From assembly GCA_017633835.1 (NCBI GenBank), contig JAGBOP010000034.1, positions 1 to 13,423 of the forward strand: 13,423 bases of DNA, written 5' to 3'. Of the stretch, positions 1 to 8,554 are shown piece after piece (position 1 is the first letter of the stretch; each line of letters opens with the position of its first letter). This stretch comes from a bacterium. Its GTDB lineage: Bacteria > Bacillota_I > Bacilli_A > Mycoplasmatales > Mycoplasmoidaceae. The translations under genes and the position numbers were made by a program. Under the pieces are notes generated by a model. The model was given only the letters and a program-made list of their open reading frames with translations, had not been told where the DNA came from and did not search any database.

Positions 1-2022
1 GCGATTACTAATTATTTTAATGCGATGAATTTAGGGCCATGATCCTATAACACTGATTATGCTAATTATTCGCAATATGTCTTTAGTAATAATGATGCAG
101 TTAATAGTGCTATTCAAGGACTATCAAATGACAGTATTTTTGCTAGTGCTGTTAAAAATAACTTATTAAGCAAGAGCTTAAATGTTAATGAAAGCGTACC
201 AAATGTAAATAATAGTGTTGATAGTAACTTAAATGCAATTTATGGATTAACTAACAGTACTTTAAAAAATACTGGTTTATTAAATAACGATGCTAATTAC
301 GGTAGCAATTTAAGTTATTTAGCCACTGCTTTACTTTATCAATCGGATGCAAGTGCATATACTTCTTCCTTACCATCCATTGTTAACTATGGATATAACT
401 TAAAGATTGATGGCACTGGTTTTGTACCAAGTTCAGCAAGTGATTATGCAAATGACATTGTTGATTTAACCAACAACATTGGTAATTATTACTTAAATAC
501 TAATTACTATTATGCATCAACTGGTTTAAATAGTGAAAGTAGTAATAACAATACTTATTTAACCTTATTGCAAACCATTGAATATTTATATGACAATGGT
601 AGTTGAGCGAACTTATATACATATTTAAATAACATCTTAATGAATGGTACTGCTTATGTTGTGTGAGCAAATGGGGATTCGGCAAATGTGTTAAATAATG
701 CTAATGCTTATGGAACTTTAAGTAATACTGGTAGTAGTTGACAATATGCTGATCAATTAAATTCTTTAGTTAACCCTAATTACAACACTACTAGTTCAAA
801 CTATGGAACCGCAGGGTACACTAGTTTTAGCAACATTAGCCAATATGGATATAGTCCTTTTAACTACATTCCAAATGCGAACTTAAATGGGGACATGTTA
901 AGTGAATTTATGGACCAACAAATTGCTGCTACCACCACTAACTTTGGTACTGCTAATTATGCATTTAATAACATTAGTTCTTATTTAACTAGTCCAAGTA
1001 CTTATTTTGATTTAGCAAATGTTAACGTCAATGGGTCATTAGATCCATTTACAGGTTTCTTAGGTTTACAAACCACAAACTCACATAGTACTTTAACTAC
1101 TTTACAACTAAATACTTACTTATTTGGAAGTGCTAATTACGCCATTAACTCCTATGGATTACTTGCTAATTATTACAACGGATTAGGAACAACAACTAAT
1201 CCGCAACCAGGTACGTTAATGTATGCAATTATGCACGCAGGTTCCTTAGCCCAATTAATTAGTTTATCTTCGACTTTACAATCAGTTAACTCTACCATTC
1301 CGCAATTTAGTAAACAATATTACAGTGGAAATGCAAATACCCAAAGCGAAGTAGATGCTAATTATGCAGCTGCAGTTTATAAAGCAATTAAAGCTATTCC
1401 TGGTGAAGCAAATTACTTTAAAAATTTTGAAGGATATGTTACTGGCTTAACTAATACACCAAGTAGTACTAATTTTAATAACGTTAATGATTTATATAAT
1501 GTGCTTACGGGGGGAACTAACTTACAATACAACAACTTACAAACTAGTTGGAGTGATTACGAAGGTAATTTAAAGAAAACTAATCAATCAAGTACTCCTA
1601 ATACCAGTTTGATTGGTACTTGAGCTCAAGACCGGTTAATTCCAAATGGTTCAGGTGATTACATTACTTTAAGTTCATCTTCAAGTTCTTCTTCCTCTTG
1701 CTCTTCTTCTTCTTCATCATCAAATACATCCAGTGCTGATCAATATAAATTCATGATGTATGCGGACCAAATTAGTTTAAGTTCAATGGGACCAACTGTT
1801 TGAACTACTAACACGTGAAAAAATACCACAGTCTGACAAAAACTGGGGTTAACTGAAGATGCATTTGCTAAATTACTTGTCCAAATTGCTTCGAATTCCA
1901 CTTTACAAACTACTGCTTTAAGTGCATATACTTCTAATCAAAGTAATAAAGTGGAAGTTTATGACTTACGTTTACGGAATGCACTAGGTATTTTATGAGT
2001 ATTAAATTGAATTATTGGATAA
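1..2022 (+). CDS. Large Asn/Ser/Tyr-rich putative surface protein, 5' end outside window
   Basis: The reading frame is open from the first base to TAA at 2020-2022, giving 673 visible residues. About ten in-frame TGA codons are read as Trp (for example 40-42, 604-606, 1621-1623, 1996-1998). I do not recognise the family. The protein is very rich in Asn, Ser, Thr, Tyr, Leu and Ala and poor in charge and Cys, a composition common in mycoplasma surface proteins. Seven A-N-Y tripeptides (residues about 21, 98, 318, 378, 389, 453, 470) and a longer degenerate repeat are visible. A serine tract with one Cys fills residues 558-574, and the last 13 residues are hydrophobic (A-L-G-I-L-W-V-L-N-W-I-I-G). 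The N-terminus, where a signal peptide or lipobox would lie, is missing, so secretion is inferred. The HIT gene starts 33 bases downstream with no terminator between them. Confidence 0.8.
799..1155 (+). repeat. Degenerate internal protein repeat (F/Y-G-T/S-A-N-Y type)
   Basis: Three copies of a related peptide can be aligned in the surface-protein frame. Residues 267-282 read N-Y-G-T-A-G-Y-T-S-F-S-N-I-S-Q-Y, residues 314-328 read N-F-G-T-A-N-Y-A-F-N-N-I-S-S-Y, and residues 375-385 read F-G-S-A-N-Y-A-I-N-S-Y. They sit at 799-846, 940-984 and 1123-1155. The copies differ at many synonymous and some non-synonymous sites, so these are old repeats, not recent tandem copies. Further A-N-Y tripeptides outside this span suggest the repeat extends through the protein. 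Confidence 0.55.
1672..1722 (+). repeat. Polyserine tract with trinucleotide repeats
   Basis: Seventeen consecutive codons encode nine Ser, one Cys (TGC at 1699) and seven Ser. The run includes four adjacent TCT codons at 1702-1713 and three TCA codons at 1714-1722. The unit is three bases, so slippage would change tract length without shifting the frame. It lies between the repeat-rich part and the C-terminal part of the protein and could be a flexible linker. Confidence 0.75.
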
Positions 2023-2041
2023 TAAAATAATAGGTAATAAA

Positions 2042-2047
2042 GTGAGG
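2042..2047 (+). promoter_or_regulatory. Ribosome binding site of the HIT gene
   Basis: GTGAGG is followed by an 8-base spacer to ATG 2056. This supports the first ATG as the start over the in-frame ATG at 2074. Confidence 0.6.
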
Positions 2048-2055
2048 TATTAAAA

Positions 2056-2556
2056 ATGGGAATTGTTGATAAGATGAACAACGTAACCAGTGATGGTTCA
2101 GCTCAAGATGACTGCATTTTTTGCAAAATTGTCAAAAAAGAAATTCCAGCTCGAATTATTGACGAAAACGAATTTGCCATGGCATTTTTGGATGTTAACC
2201 CAATTAGCAATGGACATGTGGTAGTTATTCCAAAGAAACACTATAGCAATTTAATGGTTTGTGATAATGATGAAATCCTTTATGAAACCATGAAAATGGT
2301 ACGGCATGTTGCTAAGATTTTAGATGCTTCTAAATTGCAACCATGAGGATTTAACTACTTATCCAACCAAGGGGAAATGGCTGGACAAGCTGTAAGACAC
2401 TGACACATGCACGTCATTCCAAAATACATGAAGGCAGAAGGATTTATTTTTAATTCCGTTCCTTCAAAAGACATGGAAGATCTTGACGATGTTTATGAAA
2501 TTTTAAAAACTGGAAAAGCTAAACAAGCCAAGATGGAAGAAAAGGCAAAGAAATAG
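2056..2556 (+). CDS. hinT: HIT-family nucleotide-binding hydrolase (HinT type)
   Basis: A 166-residue protein when TGA at 2344-2346 and 2401-2403 are read as Trp. HIT proteins hydrolyse nucleoside phosphoramidates and related nucleotides through a histidine triad. Visible marks are C-I-F-C-K at residues 20-24 (the N-terminal pair of Cys common in bacterial HIT proteins), the A-F-L-D-V-N-P and G-H-V-V-V-I-P-K segments, and the triad H-W-H-M-H-V-I with His115, His117 and His119 (2398-2412). The preceding Q-G-E-M-A-G-Q block is also typical. The protein is longer than many bacterial HIT proteins, with about 19 extra residues before the Cys pair and a Lys/Glu-rich C-terminal helix. It follows the putative surface-protein gene by 33 bases and is closed by a terminator, so the two are probably co-transcribed. 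The family call is secure; the exact substrate is unknown. Confidence 0.93.
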
Positions 2557-2578
2557 TTTTTTCTTAACCCAAAATAAG

Positions 2579-2610
2579 AAATTAGTCACGCTTAGTGGCT
2601 AATTTTTTTC
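2579..2610 (+). terminator. Rho-independent terminator after the HIT gene
   Basis: The arms ATTAGTCAC (2581-2589) and GTGGCTAAT (2595-2603) pair over 9 bp with one T-G wobble around the loop GCTTA. Flanking A and T bases extend the stem. A run of T follows to about 2609. It separates the surface protein/HIT unit from the rpsP operon. Confidence 0.85.
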
Positions 2611-2707
2611 TTTCATTTATGTTGCGTTTTATTTTTTAATTCTTATTCTTGGGAATGCTCTAGAAAAAATCTTACTTTTAAAAATATTTATATTAAAATA
2701 TCTTATA

Positions 2708-2713
2708 TATACT
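2708..2713 (+). promoter_or_regulatory. Candidate -10 element for the rpsP operon
   Basis: The 156 bases between the terminator and rpsP hold no gene. TATACT matches TATAAT at five of six positions and lies 53 bases upstream of the TTG start. No convincing -35 hexamer is seen, which is common in mycoplasma promoters. Other AT-rich choices nearby, such as TAAAAT at 2694-2699, cannot be excluded. Confidence 0.35.
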
Positions 2714-2754
2714 GACTTTTATTAGAGCAAATCTAAATTGGTCATTAGTTTTTT

Positions 2755-2761
2755 AGAGGTG
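2755..2761 (+). promoter_or_regulatory. Ribosome binding site that sets the rpsP TTG start
   Basis: AGAGGTG ends 5 bases before TTG 2767. It resembles the anti-Shine-Dalgarno complement and supports initiation at TTG, since no ATG lies at the expected N-terminus. Confidence 0.65.
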
Positions 2762-2766
2762 TTACT

Positions 2767-3024
2767 TTGCTTAAGATAAGATTAACCAGATTTGGTAAAC
2801 ATAAAGTTCCTTGTTATCGGATTATTACCATTGATTCAAGAAAACGCCGGGATGGCGAATATCTTGAATGAGTTGGTATTTACGACCCACTAAAGAGTAC
2901 AGTTGAATTAAAAGAAGACCGCATTCTTTACTACCTAAAGAATGGGGCTCAACCAACTGATACTGTTCGCAGTCTATTAAAGAAACAAGGAATCTGAAAG
3001 ACTTTTACTGAATCTAAGAAGTAG
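2767..3024 (+). CDS. rpsP: Small-subunit ribosomal protein S16
   Basis: An 85-residue protein, normal for bacterial S16, which binds 16S rRNA early in 30S assembly. It starts at TTG, giving (M)-L-K-I-R-L-T-R-F-G, the conserved S16 N-terminus. The body shows [15 protein letters not shown] and L-E-W-V-G-I-Y-D-P, both hallmarks of the family. The middle [13 protein letters not shown] segment matches the C-terminal helix region. Trp codons at 2869-2871 and 2995-2997 are TGA. The gene is first in an operon with trmD, whose GTG follows 4 bases after the TAG. The rimM gene that often lies between rpsP and trmD is absent here. Confidence 0.95.
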
Positions 3025-3028
3025 AATT

Positions 3029-3712
3029 GTGCGATTCACAATCTTGACTTTATTCCCTGAATTTATTGAACCCCTACTTAATTTCTCGATTATCAAACGG
3101 GCGGTCAATAAACATTTAATCGAAATTAACATTGTTAATTTTCGTGATTTTTCCACCAACAAAACCAAACGGGTTGATGATTATCAAATTGGTGGTGGGG
3201 AAGGGATGGTCTTGCAATTACAACCAATTGTTGATTGCTTGCGTTCATTACCACCTGGTTTTAAGGTTGCAATGTCTCCGCAAGGACACGTGGTAGATGA
3301 AACGTACTTTAAACAATTAGCTAAATATGACCATGTAATCCTTATTTGTGGTCATTATGAAGGTTTTGATGAACGTTTAAAGTATTTCATTGATGACGAA
3401 GCATCAATTGGGGATTATATACTTACAAACGGGGAATTACCAGCGATGGTAATTTTAGACGGAGTATGCCGACTAGTGCAAGATGTCATCAAACAAGATA
3501 GTCATGAAAACGAATCATTTGAACATAATTTATTAGATTATCCGGTGTACGCAAAACCTGACAATTTTGAAGGGTATTGCGTGCCAGCCGTATTATTATC
3601 TGGCAATCACGAATTAATTGCCAAATACAAAAAAGAACAACAAATAGAGAATACAAAAACTAAACGGCCAGATTTATACTTGAAATATTTAAGAGGCAAA
3701 AAAGATGAATAA
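3029..3712 (+). CDS. trmD: tRNA (guanine-37-N1)-methyltransferase
   Basis: TrmD methylates G37 of tRNAs with SAM, which prevents +1 frameshifting. The 227-residue product begins at GTG with M-R-F-T-I-L-T-L-F-P-E-F, the expected TrmD N-terminus, so the non-ATG start is well supported. Diagnostic blocks of the SPOUT trefoil knot follow: Y-Q-I-G-G-G-E-G-M, A-M-S-P-Q-G, I-C-G-H-Y-E-G-F-D-E-R, S-I-G-D-Y-I-L-T-N-G-E-L-P-A and V-P-A-V-L-L-S-G-N-H, ending in K-R-P-D-L. The length is slightly below that of most homologues. There is no strong ribosome binding site and only 4 bases separate it from rpsP, so translational coupling is likely. Its end overlaps the rplS start by 8 bases. Confidence 0.96.
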   Translation: MRFTILTLFPEFIEPLLNFSIIKRAVNKHLIEINIVNFRDFSTNKTKRVDDYQIGGGEGMVLQLQPIVDCLRSLPPGFKVAMSPQGHVVDETYFKQLAKYDHVILICGHYEGFDERLKYFIDDEASIGDYILTNGELPAMVILDGVCRLVQDVIKQDSHENESFEHNLLDYPVYAKPDNFEGYCVPAVLLSGNHELIAKYKKEQQIENTKTKRPDLYLKYLRGKKDE

Positions 3713-4112
3713 AATGGGATTTAATCGCAAGGAAGCGATTAAAAAGATTGAATCAAAACAATTAAAAAAAGATCTTCCCGATTTTGCTCCAAGTGACGAA
3801 GTTATTGTGCACTTATTAATTAACGAAGGAGCAAAAACTCGGATCCAAAAAATTGCCGGAGTAGTCATCCGCAAGCGTGGTAGTGGCTTAAATGAAACAT
3901 TTATGCTACGCAAGATCTCTGGTGGAGTTGGTGTTGAAATTAACTTTCAAACGCACTCCCCACTAATTAACGAAATTGAAGTGGTAAGCAAGGGTAAAGT
4001 TCGCCGTGCTTACTTAACCTACCTTCGCAACCGTTCCGGTCGTGATGCTCGGATTAAACCATTAAATGGTTCGACGGGTAAAGACGACGACATGTTAGAA
4101 ACAGAAAAATAG
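3705..4112 (+). CDS. rplS: Large-subunit ribosomal protein L19
   Basis: A 135-residue protein of the L19 family, located at the 30S-50S interface. Characteristic segments are V-I-R-K-R-G-S-G-L-N-E-T-F-M-L-R-K-I, H-S-P-L-I-N-E-I-E-V-V-S-K-G-K-V-R-R-A and Y-L-T-Y-L-R-N-R-S-G-R-D-A-R-I-K. An acidic tail of about 15 residues follows. GAGG at 3693-3696 with an 8-base spacer supports ATG 3705; an in-frame ATG at 3714 is the alternative. The start overlaps the end of trmD by 8 bases, consistent with coupled translation. The trmD-rplS neighbourhood is a classic bacterial arrangement. Confidence 0.96.
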   Translation: MNKMGFNRKEAIKKIESKQLKKDLPDFAPSDEVIVHLLINEGAKTRIQKIAGVVIRKRGSGLNETFMLRKISGGVGVEINFQTHSPLINEIEVVSKGKVRRAYLTYLRNRSGRDARIKPLNGSTGKDDDMLETEK

Positions 4113-4118
4113 TTGTCT

Positions 4119-5561
4119 ATGGAAAATAAAAACGAAGCTGATAACGTTCCGCATTCAAGTGGTAATGGTTCATCTTCGTCTTCTAGCGGGATGAAGCCAA
4201 ATACTTCCAACCGCAAAAAAATCAACTTTGGTAAAATCTTCACTTTCGGTTTAAACGATACCAGTGAAGAATATAAAGACCGCATATATGTTGAAAGCAA
4301 ACTGGATCGCATTCGATTACACGCTGCATCGGTATTCTTTGCCGGAATGTACGATGAAAAGCGCATTACGATGCGGTACTTGGTTGCTTTTTTTTCTTCA
4401 ATAGTTTACTCAGTAGTTACCTTTTTCTTTGTCGATTTAACGGGATTATACTCAACCGGTACATCTGGTTTGTTTCAAGGACTAGCCAGATTAATTAGTA
4501 CCTCTTTGTCAGTGCATGGTTTAAGTGAATCAGTAAGTAATGACGTTTATCAAGGACTGTTCTGGGGCATTTGGTTTATTACCAACATCCCGTTAATTTT
4601 ATTTGCGTGATTTCGAATTGGCCACCGCTTTACGACCATTACGTTAACGTTTGTTTTTTGTGCTACGGCGTTTGGTTTATTGTTATCAACACCAATTTTC
4701 TTAAATCCTGCTCACCGGTTTGATTATTTCTTTTTAGGTAATCCATTAAGCATGGATACTGACCTTGAAAAGTACAACGTATATGTTTTATCCTGAAATT
4801 TCTATCCAGTTGGATCTAGGATTCATGATTTAGCATATACTAACCCATTAAACGGGGGTGTACCTAATGCAGCTGCTTTTGCTGCCATGGGATATGAAAA
4901 ATGAGTGCACATTATTCAATTACGTACCACCAATGGTTACATGGATTTACCACGGGTTTTATCACTATTTGGTTATGCAGCATTATTTGCCTTAATTTAT
5001 CCATTAACCATTGTGGGTCTATACATCATTGGGGGATGTGCTGGGGGAGTTGATATCCCAAGTATCTATTGGAGTGATAAATCAGGTAAGCAATTAGGAA
5101 CTGCTTTAATGGTTTTAAATACTACTACTATGGTAGCAGGCATTATTTTAGGGTCTTACATTACAGCAGGAATTAGTGCTCCTGATCGTTGAGGAGCTGA
5201 ATATTTCTTTAGTCCAAACTTAATTATGAGCTTAGTTTATGCAGTAATTGGTTATACCTTTATTAACTTCTATTATCCAAAGTATAAACCAAGTGTATTA
5301 AAGATTTACTCTGCTAAACCAGAAGCAATTACTAACCGTTTAATTGAATTACACTATCCACACCAATTAAATGTTTACCGGTCAATTCAATTAATTAGTG
5401 GTAAAGAATTTAACACTTATGTGATTGAAACTGTTGCTCGTTATGTTGAAGTACCAAAGATTGTTTACGAAGTACGAAAAGTTGATTCCGATGCGTTATT
5501 AACTGTCAATATGTTACATGGTATTGATGGTTATCTATACATGAATAAAGGACATGATTAA
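4119..5561 (+). CDS. YitT-type multispanning membrane protein with C-terminal DUF2179 domain
   Basis: This is one continuous 480-residue frame; TGA at 4608-4610, 4794-4796, 4902-4904 and 5190-5192 encode Trp. The N-terminal ~30 residues are hydrophilic and Ser/Gly-rich. About six hydrophobic segments lie near residues 87-110, 147-165, 171-196, 280-305, 326-350 and 368-388, with a soluble loop of about 80 residues between the third and fourth. G-T-S-G-L-F-Q-G and G-G-C-A-G-G-V-D-I-P resemble YitT family blocks. The last ~85 residues fit DUF2179, an alpha/beta soluble domain. The molecular function of the family is not settled. ATG 4119 is preferred; TTG 4113, immediately after the rplS stop, would add two residues. 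There is no clear ribosome binding site, so coupling to rplS is likely. The position between rplS and rbgA matches the MG443 locus as I recall it. Confidence 0.82.
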
Positions 5562-5563
5562 TC

Positions 5564-6400
5564 GTGATTAATTGATTTCCTGGTCATATGAAGAAAACAT
5601 ATGACGAATTTAAAACTAAAAATCAACACATTGATTTTTTAATTCAAGTAGTTGATGCTAGAGCAATTAATTATTCAGCAAATAAGGAACTTTGTGATTT
5701 TTTTGTAAATAAGCCAGTGTTAACTGTTGCTTATAAATCTGATCTTGCCCAAGTTCCTTCTTCATTCCTTCATGATCCCAAGTTAATTGTTTCAAATCAG
5801 GAAGATAAACAAATTAAATCACAAGTCATTAATCGCTTAAAAAAATTATTAAAGTTGGATGAAATGCAATTTCACCCAATCTTATTAGGATTAGTAGTGG
5901 GTTTACCAAATAGTGGTAAATCCACTTTAATTAATAAGATACTTAATAAGAAACAAGTAGTGGTGCAAAATAAGCCAGGGACCACTAAAAACTTAAGTTT
6001 ACAAAAAATTAGTAATGATTTGTATTTGTATGATTCCCCTGGTATTATGTACAAAAAGATTGATGATTTAGTGACTGGTTACGTATTATGCTTGATTGGG
6101 ACAATTAATAAAAATATCGTCCCATTAGCGGAAGTATTAGATTTTGGGATTAAATTTTTAAAAAAATATTATCCTGCTCATTATAATAAACTAGTTAATA
6201 CAACTAAATCTTTAACGTTTGATGAACTGGTCATTCATTTAACAACTTTGTGAAATTTTACTAAAAATGATCCCCTAACTAGTCGCACATTAGTGCTTGA
6301 TCGATTATATCAATGATTTACTGACGGGAAGATTGGTAAAATTTCTTATGATGATAAAGATTTAACATGTTTAATTAGTCAACAAGATAAAGGAGAATAA
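5564..6400 (+). CDS. rbgA: Ribosome biogenesis GTPase RbgA (YlqF), circularly permuted
   Basis: RbgA promotes late 50S assembly. The start is GTG 5564, two bases after the previous stop, giving M-I-N-W-F-P-G-H-M-K-K, the canonical N-terminus. The first ATG, at 5588, would delete it. The product has 278 residues with Trp encoded by TGA at 5573, 6250 and 6313. The GTPase motifs are in permuted order: G4-like Y-K-S-D at residues 57-60, G1 G-L-P-N-S-G-K-S-T at 113-121, G2 P-G-T-T-K around 138-142 and G3 D-S-P-G at 157-160. A C-terminal helical domain follows. The G4 Asn of N-K-x-D is replaced by Tyr, and the D-A-R segment continues as A-I-N-Y-S-A-N-K instead of the usual P-x-S-S-x-N-P. The 3' end carries the topA ribosome binding site. 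Confidence 0.93.
6390..6395 (+). promoter_or_regulatory. Ribosome binding site of topA
   Basis: AAGGAG lies within the last codons of rbgA with an 8-base spacer to ATG 6404. It is one of the two clearest Shine-Dalgarno sequences in the window and supports the topA start. Confidence 0.75.
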
Positions 6401-6403
6401 GAC

Positions 6404-8476
6404 ATGGAAAATTTAATGATTATCGAATCCCCTAACAAGGTAAAAACGATTTCACGGTTTTTACCTGGTAACTTTGAAATTATTTCAACCGTGGGTCATA
6501 TTCGGGATTTATCAATGCATGGATTTGGGTTTGATAAACAAACCCTTGATCCAATTTGAGCAATTATTAAGGATAAGAAAACCACTGATAAAAAAGTAAA
6601 GGGTTTACAAACCAAAGAAAAAATTGTTGAAGAAATCTTAAAAAAAGCAAAAAGTGCAAAAAATATTTATTTAGCCACCGACCCCGACCGGGAAGGGGAA
6701 GCCATTGCGTGACATGTTTATGATGTGTTGGGAGATAAAAACCAAGAAAAATGTCACCGCATTACCTTTAATGAAATTACTAAGAACGCGGTGTTAAATG
6801 CGATTGCAAATCCGCGGAACATTGATTTAAATTACGTTAATGCTCAATTTGCAAGACGCATTTTAGATCGCATGATTGGGTACAAATTAAGTTCACTTGT
6901 TCACAATACATTACATGGTGATAGTGCAGGCCGCGTGCAATCACTAGCACTTGATTTCTTATTGAAACGGGAAGATGAAATTAAAAACTTTGTTCCTGTG
7001 TCGTGGTGAATTATTGATGCATTGTTGCAAAACCAATGACAGTTAAACTTAAACAAAGTCAATAATGAATTAGTGGCTCAAGAAAACTACTATTTAGAAA
7101 ATAGCATTGTTCATTTTAAAGATGAACAAAGTGCCAACAAAATTAAAGATAGTTTAAATAAAGATTTTATTTTTGACCACCTTGATCCTGCTAAAGCATA
7201 TAGTGCTAATGCTCCTGAACCATTTCGAACCAGCACCATGCAACAAGAAGCCATTAATCAATTAGGTTGAACGGCTAAGAAAATAACTCATGTGGCCCAA
7301 GTTCTTTACGAAGGAATTGACATCAAAGGAGAACACATTGCGTTAATCTCTTATCCCCGGACTGATAGTATGCGTTATAGTAAGGAATTTGTTGAAGTTG
7401 CTAAAAAGTATATTACTGATAAATATGGTTCTACCTTCGTATCAGCAAAAGATTACTCTGAATCATCCAATAAAAATAAATTAAATGTGCAAGATGGACA
7501 CGAAGCTATTCGGGTCATTGATGTGAATGTGCAACCAGATGATTTGAAAGACTTTATTCCCCCTGATGAATACAAACTATACCGCTTAATTTGACTACGT
7601 TCCGTAGCATCATTAATGACTAGTGCCAAATTTGAACGCACCACAATTTGATTTAATAATAATAAAAATTTATTCTTTTTAAATCACCATGTATGTAAGT
7701 TTGCTGGTTGAAGAATTGTTTACGGGGAAAAAGATGATGCTGATCACATTGACTTAAATGAATTAAATAACAACAAAGTTTTTCCTTCCCAAACGATTGG
7801 GGTTAGTGAACATAAGTCTGAACCACCTGCTCGATATACCCAAGCTACTTTAATTGCTGATTTAGAAAAATCAGGAGTGGGAAGACCAAGTACATATAGT
7901 ACCATGGCTAATATTCCAATTGACCGTGGTTATGCAACATTGGAAAAACGGCATTATTACATCACAGAATTAGGCGAAAAAGTTTCCCAAAAATTAAACC
8001 ACTACTTTCCAGAAATCATTAATATTGATTTCACAAGAGACATGGAAGAACGACTTGATAAGATTACAAATGGGAAAGAAGAATGAAAAGAATGATTACT
8101 GCAATTCTGACCCCAACTAATTGAAAAAGCCAAAATCGTTAATGGTCAACTAAAAGAAGAAAAAGCGACCGAAGTAGTGGAATATGTTGGAGAAATGTGT
8201 CCTGAAGATAATGGGAAGTTAATTTATCGTTACAGCCATAAAGGCCATAACAAGTTTATTGGGTGTGAAAACTTCCCTAAGTGTAAGTACATTAAGTCAT
8301 TAAAAGAACCTCCGGTGGTGCTTAATGAAAAGTGTCCCAAATGTGGGGGGGATTTGGTGGAACGTGAAAATAAACGTCACCAAAAATTTGTGGGATGCTT
8401 GAACTATCCAAAATGTAAATTTGTGCGGAATCTTACTAAAGAAAAAACGCCCGAATTGGATGATTCAAAAAATTAA
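6404..8476 (+). CDS. topA: DNA topoisomerase I (type IA)
   Basis: A 690-residue enzyme that relaxes negative supercoils, continuous once nine or more TGA codons are read as Trp. The Toprim domain starts with M-I-I-E-S-P-N-K (Glu8) and has the metal site D-P-D-R-E-G-E with Asp93, Asp95 and Glu97. [12 protein letters not shown] and [13 protein letters not shown] lie in the core. The catalytic Tyr is in I-S-Y-P-R-T-D-S, Tyr317 (7352-7354). [11 protein letters not shown] is the downstream active-site block. Two zinc-ribbon units close the protein. The second has all four Cys (C-P-K-C ... C-x5-C); the first begins C-P-E-D (Cys599, Asp602) and so lacks one Cys. It starts 3 bases after rbgA and is the last gene of the operon. 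Confidence 0.97.
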
Positions 8477-8486
8477 ATTTTTAATT

Positions 8487-8492
8487 TATAAT
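8487..8492 (+). promoter_or_regulatory. Candidate -10 element for trxA
   Basis: A perfect TATAAT lies in the 78-base gap between topA and trxA, 62 bases before the start codon. TTCAAA at 8464-8469, 17 bases upstream and inside the end of topA, could be a weak -35. In such AT-rich DNA a chance match is possible. Confidence 0.45.
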
Positions 8493-8540
8493 AGATTTCA
8501 TACCAATTACAATAATTGTTATGAGAATAATTAATAAAAA

Positions 8541-8546
8541 AAGGAG
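8541..8546 (+). promoter_or_regulatory. Ribosome binding site of trxA
   Basis: AAGGAG with an 8-base spacer to ATG 8555; a strong match that fixes the start. Confidence 0.75.
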
Positions 8547-8554
8547 AAATAATT

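Noticed and set aside
1672..1722. Phase-variable on/off switch at the serine tract
   Set aside because: The repeat unit is three bases, so changes in copy number stay in frame and cannot switch the gene off.
2656..2729. Inverted repeat TGCTCTA / TAGAGCA flanking the rpsP promoter region as an operator or leader structure
   Set aside because: Only 7 bp with a 60-base interval and no supporting structure between; too weak to call.
2557..2766. Possible small RNA or tRNA gene in the longest gene-free gap
   Set aside because: No cloverleaf, CCA end or conserved tRNA boxes are visible; the gap is explained by a terminator, promoter and leader.
4019..4366. 115-residue minus-strand open frame across the rplS/YitT junction
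   Set aside because: It lies wholly opposite two well-supported genes, has no recognisable domain and no plausible ribosome binding site.
8471..8486. Palindrome AATTAAA-TT-TTTAATT at the end of topA as a terminator
   Set aside because: The stem has no G-C pair and no clear T tract of its own; such palindromes arise easily in AT-rich DNA.
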